Below the pieces are notes generated by a model that saw only the letters and a program-made list of their open reading frames with translations, had not been told where the DNA came from and did no database searches. A stretch of 64,000 nt of DNA from Flavobacterium rhamnosiphilum (GTDB taxonomy: Bacteria; Bacteroidota; Bacteroidia; Flavobacteriales; Flavobacteriaceae). The stretch lies in assembly GCF_004349195.1 (NCBI RefSeq), contig NZ_SMLG01000001.1:1-64000 (forward strand), read 5' to 3'. Position 1 is the stretch's first letter, and every line of letters starts with the position of its first letter. Both the position numbers and the translations under genes were made by a program. Below are positions 18,410 to 26,669 of the stretch, in pieces.

Positions 18410-18432
18410 TTATTGAAAATTATAAATAGAAA

Positions 18433-18522
18433 TTGTCATTCCGACGAAGGAGGAATCCCACACAATGAGATTCCTCCTTCGTCGGACACGAGGGATTTTC
18501 CCGAACTGGCGAAGCAATGACA
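18433..18522. repeat. Bracketed hairpin repeat between convergent genes
   Basis: An 18-bp perfect stem (TCCGACGAAGGAGGAATC at 18440-18457 with its complement at 18469-18486), set inside TGTCATT ... AATGACA arms. It lies between the 3' ends of the GT51 gene and the aldo/keto reductase, where it may terminate both. It looks like a dispersed intergenic repeat, not a simple terminator, because it has outer arms and no T-tract. Confidence 0.75.
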
Positions 18523-18540
18523 CAAAAATGGTTACTTAAT

Positions 18541-19578
18541 TTACGGAGCCGGATCAGGAATCACAGCTTGAACTTCATCAATAGCTTTTAGAATTTCATC
18601 CGAAAGTGACACTTGAATCGTATCAATATTTTCTTTTAATTGTTCCAATGTTGTTGCGCCAATAATCGTGCTGGTTACAAACGGCTGTTGGGCTATGAAT
18701 GCCAAAGACAATTCCGTTAAAGTCAATCCGTTTTTCTTAGCGATTTCCTGATACAAGCGAGTGGCTTCGGTACATTGTGCACTGTTGTATCTGGAATACT
18801 GCGGAAACAACTTGATTCTGGCATTTGGATGCTCTTCCCCTGTTAGGAATTTACCAGACAAAACCCCAAAAGCCATCGGCGAATACGCCAATAAACCAAC
18901 ATTTTCTCTTAGGCAAATTTCAGCGGAACCGTTTTCAAAAAGTCTATTCAATAACGAATATGGATTTTGAATCGTTTTTACTCTTGGCAGATTGTTGTAT
19001 TTACTTTCCTCCAGAAAACGCATGATTCCCCAAGGATTTTCATTAGAAAGTCCGATGTGGTTTATTTTTCCTTCTTTGATAAAACCGTCCAACGTTTCCA
19101 ACACATTGTGAATGTTATCTTCCCAAGCATCATCCTGCACTTTGAAACCGCGTTGTCCAAAATAATTGGTTTTGCGTTCCGGCCAATGCAATTGGTACAC
19201 ATCAATATAATCCGTTTGTAAGCGTTGTAAACTTTGATCCAATGCAAACTTGATACTGGCTGGCGAGAAATCTAATTTCTCTCTCATATAGCCAAAATTT
19301 GGATTGGGTCCGACAATTTTGGATGCCAAAACTATTTCTTCTCTTTTGCCTGTTTTTTTGAACCAGGTTCCAAGGATTTTCTCTGTACTACCATAGGTTT
19401 CCTGACGTGATGGAATCGAATACATCTCGGCAGTATCAAAGAAATTGACTCCGTTTTCTAAAGCAAAATCCATTTGGGCATGACCATCAGCTTCTGTGTT
19501 TTGTTGCCCAAAAGTCATGGTTCCAAGGCAAATTTTGCTGACTTTTACGTCAGTATTTGGTAAAGTAGTGTATTTCAT
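18541..19578 (-). CDS. Aldo/keto reductase, Tas-like
   Basis: A 345-residue NADP(H)-dependent oxidoreductase with a TIM-barrel fold. Catalytic tetrad positions are visible: Asp and Tyr in NFFDTAEMYS, Lys in LASKIVG and His in VYQLHWP. The C-terminal nucleotide-binding segment STIIGATTLEQLKENI is conserved. Length and the motifs YGSTEKILGTW and LAYSPMAFGVLSGK match the subfamily of E. coli Tas (346 residues). The physiological substrate is unknown. Monocistronic by context. Confidence 0.92.
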   Translation of the reverse strand: MKYTTLPNTDVKVSKICLGTMTFGQQNTEADGHAQMDFALENGVNFFDTAEMYSIPSRQETYGSTEKILGTWFKKTGKREEIVLASKIVGPNPNFGYMREKLDFSPASIKFALDQSLQRLQTDYIDVYQLHWPERKTNYFGQRGFKVQDDAWEDNIHNVLETLDGFIKEGKINHIGLSNENPWGIMRFLEESKYNNLPRVKTIQNPYSLLNRLFENGSAEICLRENVGLLAYSPMAFGVLSGKFLTGEEHPNARIKLFPQYSRYNSAQCTEATRLYQEIAKKNGLTLTELSLAFIAQQPFVTSTIIGATTLEQLKENIDTIQVSLSDEILKAIDEVQAVIPDPAP

Positions 19579-19685
19579 TTTCTAAGGTTCAGTGTTACAG
19601 AGTCGCAAAGGTACAAAGGACTGCTTCAAAAGAAAAAGGCCCAAAGTATAAACTCTGAACCTTTTTTTCTTTTAAACTTTGAACC

Positions 19686-20627
19686 TTAATTTATCTCATT
19701 CAACATTTCGGCAATTTCGTCTAATCTTGGCGTTAGAATTATTTCAATTCTACGGTTTTTCGCTTTCCCGTCAGCGGTTGCATTGCTCGCTAATGGTGAA
19801 AATTCTCCTCTTCCCGCAGCCGTTAGATTTTGTTTGTTGATTTTTTTGTTCTCGCTCAAAATAGCAACTATTGCTGTCGCTCTTTTGGTCGATAAATCCC
19901 AGTTATCCGCAATGGGTCCTGAAGCCGTGAAAGCATCATCATCCGTATGACCTTCAATAAGAACTGATATATCCGGGTTGTCACCCAAAACTTTACCAAC
20001 TTCGATTACTGCTTTTTTCCCTTCGGAACCTACAGCCCAACTTCCGGAATTGAAAAGTAGTTTGTTCTCCATAGAAACATACACTTTCCCGTTTTTTTGT
20101 TCTACCGTCAACCCTTTTCCTTCAAAACTGTTCAAGGCTTTAGACAAGGTTTCTTTTAGTTTTTTCATGCTGGCTTCTTTGGCAGCAATCAAATCTTCCA
20201 ATTCTTGCAAACGCTGTCCGCTTTTGTTCAAACGCTCTTGTTCTAATGCCAATGCTTTTCCTTTCTCGTCTAATTGATCCAGTAAATCACGGTTTTTCTT
20301 CATGTTGCTTTGCAAAGCGTCGCTGCTATTTTTTTCTAAAGCGGCGTAAGAATCCTGCAATACTTTAAATTTATTTTGTGCTGCTGCGTAATCTGCTTTC
20401 AATTTATCCAGCTCCGCTTTGGATTTACTCAAATCAGTTTTTAAACCGTCGCGGTCTAATTCCAATTGATTTTTAGCTTTTAGCAAATCGGTATTTTCAT
20501 CTGCCAAACTTCTGTTTTCTTTTTTTAAATCGGTGAATTTACTTTCTAAGTCGTTGTATATTTTCTTGGATACACAGGAGGTTGAAAGCGCCAATACTAA
20601 TAATCCGATGGAAACTCTTTTAATCAT
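19686..20627 (-). CDS. OmpA-family lipoprotein with coiled coil
   Basis: A 313-residue lipoprotein. The signal LLVLALSTSC puts the lipid on Cys18. Residues 22-165 are a long coiled coil rich in Lys, Asp, Leu and Glu, spanning the periplasm. Residues 185-305 are an OmpA-like peptidoglycan-binding domain (LLFNSGSWAVGSEG, VLIEGHTDDDAF, then KAKNRRIEIILTP with the conserved NRR). It probably tethers the outer membrane to the wall. ATG start at 20627 is fixed by the signal peptide. A covarying hairpin repeat lies 67 bases upstream. Confidence 0.92.
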   Translation of the reverse strand: MIKRVSIGLLVLALSTSCVSKKIYNDLESKFTDLKKENRSLADENTDLLKAKNQLELDRDGLKTDLSKSKAELDKLKADYAAAQNKFKVLQDSYAALEKNSSDALQSNMKKNRDLLDQLDEKGKALALEQERLNKSGQRLQELEDLIAAKEASMKKLKETLSKALNSFEGKGLTVEQKNGKVYVSMENKLLFNSGSWAVGSEGKKAVIEVGKVLGDNPDISVLIEGHTDDDAFTASGPIADNWDLSTKRATAIVAILSENKKINKQNLTAAGRGEFSPLASNATADGKAKNRRIEIILTPRLDEIAEMLNEIN

Positions 20628-20693
20628 TCTTGTTTGTATTTATGTTGTTTCTAATGTTGTTTTGAAAGCAAAAATTCAAATTGTATTCGAATA

Positions 20694-20775
20694 CCCTAGC
20701 CCCGATAAAAGTGAAAATCCTTGTTGTTTTTTCTTTAAAAACAACAAGATTGCAACGGATAGCGGGAAACAGCTC
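20694..20775 (+). repeat. Covarying hairpin repeat, copy A
   Basis: Conserved left flank TAGCCCCGATAAAAGTG, a 12-bp stem (CTTGTTGTTTTT, loop TCTTT, AAAAACAACAAG at 20720-20748), then the conserved right flank GATTGCAACGGATAGCGGGA. The second copy at 39375-39455 keeps both flanks but has a different stem sequence that still pairs. It lies between the xth stop and the upstream end of the OmpA lipoprotein gene. Confidence 0.85.
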
Positions 20776-20784
20776 CTGAAAACG

Positions 20785-21546
20785 TTATTCGATTTCTACC
20801 AAAATTGGACAATGATCCGAATGAACGGCATCTGATAAAATAACGGCTCTTTTTAATTTATGTTTTAAAGAATCGCTGACTAAATTGTAATCGATGCGCC
20901 AACCCTTGTTGTTTCCTCTGGCTCCAGCGCGGTAACTCCACCACGAATATTGGTGCGGCTCACTGTTGAAATGGCGAAAACTATCGACAAATCCGGACTT
21001 CATGAATCCATCGAGCCAAACTCTTTCTTGGGGTAAAAACCCGGATACATTTTTGTTTCTGATAGGATCATGAATGTCGATTGCCTCATGACAAATGTTG
21101 TAATCACCACAAATAATCAGGTTTGGCGTTTCTTTTTTGAGTTCGTTGATGTACGTTTGAAAATCATCCATAAACATGAATTTATGATCCAATCGATCGA
21201 TATTTGTCCCTGATGGCAGGTACAAACTCATCACAGAAAACCCATCAAAATCAGCGCGAAGGTTTCTTCCTTCGAAATCCATGTGGTGAATTCCGGTTCC
21301 ATGAACCACATTATTGGGTTTGATTTTAGAAAGTATAGCCACGCCACTATAGCCTTTTTTGGTCGCTGAATAATAATATTGGTATGGATAGCCCGCTTTT
21401 GCGATATCTTCGACCGGGATTTGGTCTTCGGTTGCCTTAATTTCCTGAAGACAAATAATATCCGGATTTGCGTGTTGTAACCAGTCAATAAATCCTTTTG
21501 AAATGGCGGCTCTGATTCCGTTGACGTTGTATGAAATAATTCTCAT
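20785..21546 (-). CDS. xth: Exodeoxyribonuclease III
   Basis: AP endonuclease / 3'-5' exonuclease of base-excision repair, 253 residues. The endonuclease/exonuclease/phosphatase fold signatures are complete: ISYNVNGIRAAISKGF (metal-site Asn), LQEIKATEDQ (catalytic Glu), ICGDYNICHEAID (Asp/Asn) and HSDHCPILVEI (catalytic His). RIDYNLVSD also matches. Separate transcription unit, divergent from the acyltransferase gene. Confidence 0.95.
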   Translation of the reverse strand: MRIISYNVNGIRAAISKGFIDWLQHANPDIICLQEIKATEDQIPVEDIAKAGYPYQYYYSATKKGYSGVAILSKIKPNNVVHGTGIHHMDFEGRNLRADFDGFSVMSLYLPSGTNIDRLDHKFMFMDDFQTYINELKKETPNLIICGDYNICHEAIDIHDPIRNKNVSGFLPQERVWLDGFMKSGFVDSFRHFNSEPHQYSWWSYRAGARGNNKGWRIDYNLVSDSLKHKLKRAVILSDAVHSDHCPILVEIE

Positions 21547-21712
21547 TAAATTTTTTTTTGATTTTCTTCCGAAAAATTTTTTTTTGCCTGCGGTTGTCAG
21601 GAACCCACTTTTTTATTTTATCGGAAAAATTATACTGTTTGTATGTGGGTTTCAAATGTAACAAAAAAGTAGAAGTTTGATTCAGAAAAATAGAGAAAAT
21701 GGAGTTTTTTGC

Positions 21713-21720
21713 TATCTTTG
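21713..21720 (+). promoter_or_regulatory. -7 element upstream of olsF-like gene
   Basis: TATCTTTG fits TAnnTTTG and lies 28 bases before the ATG. No TTG at the proper -33 spacing was seen. Confidence 0.5.
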
Positions 21721-21748
21721 TTTCTTGCTCTAAAAAAACAAAAAATAC

Positions 21749-23551
21749 ATGGGTTTAGTAACCGCGAAAGAAGTTGCAAAAGCAATAAATGCAGACAAGT
21801 ACGGAGTTCTGGGGACTTTTTCTGGCTGGATGTTAATGAAGGTGCTAAAAATTTCTACCTTAAACAAAGTATACGACAGAAATAAACATTTAAAAGACCT
21901 TGCGTTTTTAAATGGCGTATTAGATGATTTACAAATAAAATTCGAAATTCCGGAAGAGGATTTAAAACGTTTACCAAAAGAGGGTGCTTATATCACCATT
22001 TCAAATCATCCGCTGGGAGGAATTGACGGTGTGTTATTATTGAAATTAATGCTCGAAAGAGAACCTAATTTCAAAATTATCGCTAATTTCCTTTTGCATC
22101 GCATTGAGCCTCTCAAGAAATACATCATGCCTGTGAATCCTTTTGAAAATCACAGGGATGCTAAGTCAAGTGTGGTGGGAATTAAAGAAACGTTACGTCA
22201 TTTAAGTGACGGAAAACCGTTAGGGATGTTTCCTGCAGGAGAAGTTTCTACGTATAAAGACGGTAAATTAATGGTGGATAAACCTTGGGAAGAAGGTGCT
22301 ATTAAAGTAATCAGAAAAGCCCAAGTTCCTGTTGTTCCTATTTATTTCCACGCTAAAAACAGTCGATTATTTTATCTACTTTCTAAGATAAGCGGCACTT
22401 TTAGAACGGCAAAACTGCCTTCGGAAGTGTTCAGCCAGAAACATCGTGTGATAAAAGTACGTATTGGTAAAGCTATTTCCGTAAACGAACAAAATGAACA
22501 CGCAACGATAGAGGAATATTCGGAGTTTTTGAGAAAGAAAACATACATGCTGGCCAATCCTTTCGAAAAAGAAAGCAAATTACTGACGACCCCGAATTTA
22601 AAACTTCCTAAAAGTCCGAAAAAAATCGTTACTCCAGCCAATAGCGAGAAAATGATTGCCGAAGTAGACGCTTTAAGAAGCACGGATTGTCGTCTTTTAC
22701 AAAGCAAAAACTACGAAGTTTTCTTTACTGAAGCTGCTAAAATTCCAAATATCCTGCATGAAATAGGCAGACTTCGAGAAATTACTTTCCGCGAAGTTGG
22801 AGAAGGAACCAACGAATCTATCGATTTAGATAAATTTGACCAGTATTACAGTCATATGTTTTTATGGGATGACGAAGCAAAGAAAATTGCCGGCGCATAC
22901 CGAATGGGATTAGGCTCACAAATTTATCCAAAATACGGAATGGACGGTTTTTACCTCAATGATTTGTTCCGATTTGAACCAGAATTGCATGATATGATGC
23001 ACAAATCCATAGAAATGGGTCGCGCTTTTATCATCAAAGAATACCAACAAAAACCAATGCCGCTTTTCTTACTTTGGAAAGGAATTATCCACACAACGTT
23101 ACGTTACCCGGAACATAAATTTTTATTAGGCGGCGTGAGTATCAGCAATCAATTTTCTGATTTTTCAAAATCACTGATGATTGAATTCATGAAGTCAAAT
23201 TATTACGATCCGTACATTGCACAATACGTACACCCAAAGAAAGCATATAAAGTAAAACTAAAAGATGCCGACAAAGATTTCATTTTTAATGAAACCGAAT
23301 CGGATTTGAATAAGTTTGATAAAATTATTGATGAACTGGAGCCAGGAAGTTTGCGTTTACCGGTTTTGATTAAAAAATACATCAAACAAAACGCAAGAGT
23401 AGTCGCTTTTAATGTCGATCCGTTGTTTAACAATGCTGTTGATGGATTAATGTACATCCGAATTGCAGATATTCCGGAAAGCACCATGAAGCCCGTAATG
23501 GAAGAGTTTCAGGCTGAACTGGAACGAAAATTAAATGACAAAGAAGATTGA
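21749..23551 (+). CDS. olsF: Bifunctional O-/N-acyltransferase, OlsF-like (aminolipid synthesis)
   Basis: A 600-residue fusion of two acyltransferases. Residues about 60-280 form a PlsC/LPLAT-type domain with NHPLGGIDG (HX5D variant of the usual HX4D) and FPAGEVSTY. Residues about 325-590 form a GNAT-like domain with LREITFREVGEGTNESIDLD, AGAYRMGLG and a conserved FYLNDLF region, like OlsB-type N-acyltransferases. This order matches OlsF, described for Serratia and for Flavobacterium johnsoniae, which makes ornithine lipids from ornithine and two acyl groups. In Bacteroidota related enzymes make glycine lipids, so the amino acid used here (ornithine or glycine) cannot be told from sequence. 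Membrane-associated, monocistronic, followed by a terminator. Confidence 0.8.
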   Translation: MGLVTAKEVAKAINADKYGVLGTFSGWMLMKVLKISTLNKVYDRNKHLKDLAFLNGVLDDLQIKFEIPEEDLKRLPKEGAYITISNHPLGGIDGVLLLKLMLEREPNFKIIANFLLHRIEPLKKYIMPVNPFENHRDAKSSVVGIKETLRHLSDGKPLGMFPAGEVSTYKDGKLMVDKPWEEGAIKVIRKAQVPVVPIYFHAKNSRLFYLLSKISGTFRTAKLPSEVFSQKHRVIKVRIGKAISVNEQNEHATIEEYSEFLRKKTYMLANPFEKESKLLTTPNLKLPKSPKKIVTPANSEKMIAEVDALRSTDCRLLQSKNYEVFFTEAAKIPNILHEIGRLREITFREVGEGTNESIDLDKFDQYYSHMFLWDDEAKKIAGAYRMGLGSQIYPKYGMDGFYLNDLFRFEPELHDMMHKSIEMGRAFIIKEYQQKPMPLFLLWKGIIHTTLRYPEHKFLLGGVSISNQFSDFSKSLMIEFMKSNYYDPYIAQYVHPKKAYKVKLKDADKDFIFNETESDLNKFDKIIDELEPGSLRLPVLIKKYIKQNARVVAFNVDPLFNNAVDGLMYIRIADIPESTMKPVMEEFQAELERKLNDKED

Positions 23552-23574
23552 TACCAAATTGAAATAAAAAAAAG

Positions 23575-23606
23575 AAATCCCGTTCTAAGAACGGGATTTT
23601 TTTATG
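23575..23606. terminator. Bidirectional terminator
   Basis: AAATCCCGTTCT / AGAACGGGATTT stem with A- and T-tracts on its two sides, between the convergent olsF-like gene and TM2 gene. Confidence 0.85.
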
Positions 23607-23608
23607 TT

Positions 23609-23890
23609 TTAAAACCAACCTTTTTTACCAACTTGATAGGTCTGGTAAAACTCTTCATCTGATTTTGTTAAATATATTATACCTTCAATAAGTCCTAGTA
23701 AACCGGTTACTGTTCCGCAAGTGCATAAACTAATCACCAACCATATGATACCTTCTGAAGTGTACCCTAAAAGAAATTTGTGAATCGCTAAAGGTCCCAA
23801 AAGAATAGCAAGCAACCCTGCTGCAATTTTTTTATTGTCTTGTTGAACTGGTCGTGGATTATTCCATTCTTCATGTTTCGAGTTTTCCAT
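23609..23890 (-). CDS. TM2 domain membrane protein
   Basis: A 93-residue protein with two transmembrane helices in the TM2 arrangement: KIAAGLLAILLGPLAIHKFL, then GIIWLVISLCTCGTVTGLLG. The pattern GxxGxHxFYLG is degenerate here (GPLAIHKFLLGY). The N-terminal 25 residues are hydrophilic with Pro and Arg. The role of stand-alone TM2 proteins is unknown. Convergent with the upstream acyltransferase gene. Confidence 0.88.
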   Translation of the reverse strand: MENSKHEEWNNPRPVQQDNKKIAAGLLAILLGPLAIHKFLLGYTSEGIIWLVISLCTCGTVTGLLGLIEGIIYLTKSDEEFYQTYQVGKKGWF

Positions 23891-23941
23891 AGATTGGTTG
23901 ATTGTTATAAGATTGTTTTTCAGTGATTAAAAATATAAAAT

Positions 23942-25291
23942 TTATTGAAATGCTGTATCGATTGGTTCCCAAAGTTCTATCTTATTTCCTTCGCTATCCA
24001 GAACCCATCCAAATTTTCCATACTCATAAGACTCCATATCACCCACAATTGTTACACCTTCATCCGATAATTTTTGTAATAATTTTTCTAAATCATCCAC
24101 TCTGAAGTTTTGCATGAACTGTTTCTCGCTTGGCGCAAAATAATTGGTATCATCCGCAAATGGCGACCATTGGGTAGAACAATCATTCCCATCTTTGTCT
24201 TTCCACCAAAAAGTGGAACCATATTGATCCGTTTTTAGACCCAAGTGTTTTCCGTACCAAGCTACCAGTTCTTTCGGATTTTTTGATTTAAAAAAGAAAC
24301 CGCCAATTCCCGTAACCCGTTTCTCCGGCTCCGCTTCTTTGGCTTGACCAAAATACTTTGCTTTTATTTTATCAACTATAACTTGCGCCAATCGCTCATG
24401 GCTTTCGAATGTCCAGCCGGCAATGTGCGGACTCAAAATCACATTCTTAGCTTTCAACAAATATTGAAAAGCCTCCGGTGTGTTTTTATCATGAAAAAGG
24501 GTTTCAAAAGACAATTTCTCATACTCCAAAACATCCAAACCAGCACCGAGAATCTTACCGGATTGCATGGCCGCAACCGCTTCAGCAGTGATAATATTCT
24601 TGCCCCGAGAGGTATTTATGATCCAAAAGGGGTTGGAAAATCCATTGATGAAATCACTGTCAACCATTTTATCTGTTTCGGGAGTCCAAGGAATGTGAAG
24701 ACTTACTACATTCACTTTTTGCTGAAATTCTGCTAATGAAACCTGCTTCGCATTTACATCACCTACATTTTCCTGAATATCATAACAGAGGACTTCCACA
24801 TCAAAACCACGCAATTTTTTGGCGAATGATTTTCCCATGTTTCCGTAACCAATAATCCCCACTGTTTTTCCGTCAAGTTCATGGCCGCGGTTGCTTTCAC
24901 GGTTCCAATGCCCTGATCGTATCTCGCTATCAGCTTGGTTCAATTTATTAAAAAGGGATAAAATCATTCCCAATGTATGTTCGGCAACGGCATTTCGGTT
25001 TCCTTCCGGAGCAGCGATTAGCGTAATGTTTTTGGATGCTGCATAGTCGCAATCGATACTTTCCAATCCTGCCCCAACGCGTGCAATAAATTCTAAATTA
25101 GTGGCTTTGTCTAAGAAAGTCTTGTCAATTTTGAATCGGCTTCGGATAACAATTCCCTGATACTCTTGAATTTTGGTTTCAATTTCTTCTTTTGACGAAG
25201 TAAAATCGCTGTGATTAATAAATCCGGAATACTGCAATTGATCCCAAAGTAAGGAACTATTGCTATCGATATGAAGGATTTTGATATCCAT
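23942..25291 (-). CDS. D-2-hydroxyacid dehydrogenase fused to a VOC (glyoxalase-like) domain
   Basis: Residues 1-310 are a complete D-isomer-specific 2-hydroxyacid dehydrogenase: VGIIGYGNMGKSFAK (NAD-binding GxGxxG) and catalytic Arg in NTSRGKN, Glu in LDVLEYEK and His in LSPHIAGW. Residues about 324-449 are a VOC/glyoxalase-bleomycin-resistance fold beginning VTGIGGFFFKSKNPKELVAW and ending in SEGNKIELWEP (typical metal-ligand Glu). The two are joined in frame by a short linker. In most genomes these are separate proteins. The dehydrogenase half resembles phosphoglycerate-dehydrogenase-like enzymes, but no ACT domain is present. I chose ATG 25291 (MDIKILHID) because the frame's earlier ATG (25324) adds an unrelated 11-residue leader. 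Substrate unknown. Confidence 0.88.
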   Translation of the reverse strand: MDIKILHIDSNSSLLWDQLQYSGFINHSDFTSSKEEIETKIQEYQGIVIRSRFKIDKTFLDKATNLEFIARVGAGLESIDCDYAASKNITLIAAPEGNRNAVAEHTLGMILSLFNKLNQADSEIRSGHWNRESNRGHELDGKTVGIIGYGNMGKSFAKKLRGFDVEVLCYDIQENVGDVNAKQVSLAEFQQKVNVVSLHIPWTPETDKMVDSDFINGFSNPFWIINTSRGKNIITAEAVAAMQSGKILGAGLDVLEYEKLSFETLFHDKNTPEAFQYLLKAKNVILSPHIAGWTFESHERLAQVIVDKIKAKYFGQAKEAEPEKRVTGIGGFFFKSKNPKELVAWYGKHLGLKTDQYGSTFWWKDKDGNDCSTQWSPFADDTNYFAPSEKQFMQNFRVDDLEKLLQKLSDEGVTIVGDMESYEYGKFGWVLDSEGNKIELWEPIDTAFQ

Positions 25292-25434
25292 AATTATTAT
25301 ATTTTTGATCCTCCAAATTAACAAAAAAATTACGGTTTATTGTTTTATCAAAGGAAATTAGCTCCTAAAATCGTAAATTAGCATTCTTAATTTTTATTAT
25401 AAATCGGATGATTATAATAAATGAAAACCAAAAA

Positions 25435-26580
25435 ATGAAATTAACGAAAACCTTCAACGCTTTTTTTGAAAGCGAAAAATCCGGTGGACTCTTATTACTT
25501 TTTGTAACAATACTCTCTCTTTTATTAGCCAATTCACCCATTCAAACCGAATATATTGCCTTCTGGGAAACCAATATTGGCAGTCATTCCATAACGCATT
25601 GGATCAATGACGGCTTAATGGCTATTTTCTTCCTTTTAATTGGTTTAGAGTTAGAACGTGAAATATACCAAGGAGAATTATCCAGTATTAAAAATGCGGC
25701 TCTACCTATTTTTGGAGCCTTGGGCGGAATGGTTGTTCCTGCCGGAATCTTTTTACTGTTAAATTTTGGAACTATCACACAAAATGGAGCCGGAATCCCT
25801 ATGGCGACCGATATTGCTTTTGCTATTGGAATCCTATCACTTTTAGGAAATCGCGTACCTACATCGCTCAAAGTATTCTTGACTGCGCTTGCCGTGATCG
25901 ATGATTTAGGTGCTATCATGGTAATTGCCATATTTTACACGGACACTATTGCTTATTTGAATTTGTTTATTGCTTTTGCTATTATGGGTGGCTTATTTAT
26001 CCTGAACCGAAGAAAAGTACACAGTCTCTTCCCCTATTTGATTGGTGGTGCTGCGATGTGGTATTTTATGCTAAATTCAGGTGTTCATGCGACAATAACC
26101 GGAGTATTACTGGCTTTTGTAATTCCGTTTGGAAATGGAGGCAAAAAAACATCTTCGTATCGATTACAGCATTTTTTACACAAACCGGTAGCGTTTTTTA
26201 TTCTTCCATTGTTTGCCATAGCAAATACCTGCATTGCCATAAATTCAGATTGGCATGAGGGATTGAATCACCCCAACACGATTGGAATTATGCTGGGACT
26301 TGTTGTGGGGAAACCATTGGGAATCTGGCTGTTTTCACTACTGGCAGTTAGTTTAGGTATTTGCAGCCTACCAAGAGACCTAAAGTGGAGCAGTATTATT
26401 GGTGCAGGAATGCTGGGCGGAATAGGGTTCACCATGTCTATTTTCATCACATTGCTTGCGTTTAAAAACGACGGAGAAGAAGTGATTACGTATTCTAAAA
26501 TTGCGATTTTGATTGCTTCCTTTATTGCGGGAACTGTTGGGTTTTTATGGTTGAAATTTAATTTGAAACCCGCTAAATAA
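25435..26580 (+). CDS. nhaA: Na+/H+ antiporter NhaA
   Basis: Electrogenic inner-membrane sodium/proton exchanger, 381 residues from this start. The hallmark transport site VIDDLGAIMVIA (adjacent Asp pair) lies near residue 150. Twelve hydrophobic segments and conserved stretches such as GLMAIFFLLIGLELERE and ATDIAFAIGILSLLG are present. An upstream in-frame ATG at 25408 would add nine hydrophilic residues; MKLTKTFNAFFES is the more usual family start. Monocistronic, probably for pH and salt homeostasis. Confidence 0.95.
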   Translation: MKLTKTFNAFFESEKSGGLLLLFVTILSLLLANSPIQTEYIAFWETNIGSHSITHWINDGLMAIFFLLIGLELEREIYQGELSSIKNAALPIFGALGGMVVPAGIFLLLNFGTITQNGAGIPMATDIAFAIGILSLLGNRVPTSLKVFLTALAVIDDLGAIMVIAIFYTDTIAYLNLFIAFAIMGGLFILNRRKVHSLFPYLIGGAAMWYFMLNSGVHATITGVLLAFVIPFGNGGKKTSSYRLQHFLHKPVAFFILPLFAIANTCIAINSDWHEGLNHPNTIGIMLGLVVGKPLGIWLFSLLAVSLGICSLPRDLKWSSIIGAGMLGGIGFTMSIFITLLAFKNDGEEVITYSKIAILIASFIAGTVGFLWLKFNLKPAK

Positions 26581-26669
26581 AAATAACACCATTGAATAAA
26601 TATAATTAAAATCAATTTCAAATTAAGCTTAATACCCAAATCTATTGAAACTTTTGATGCTAATGCTTT

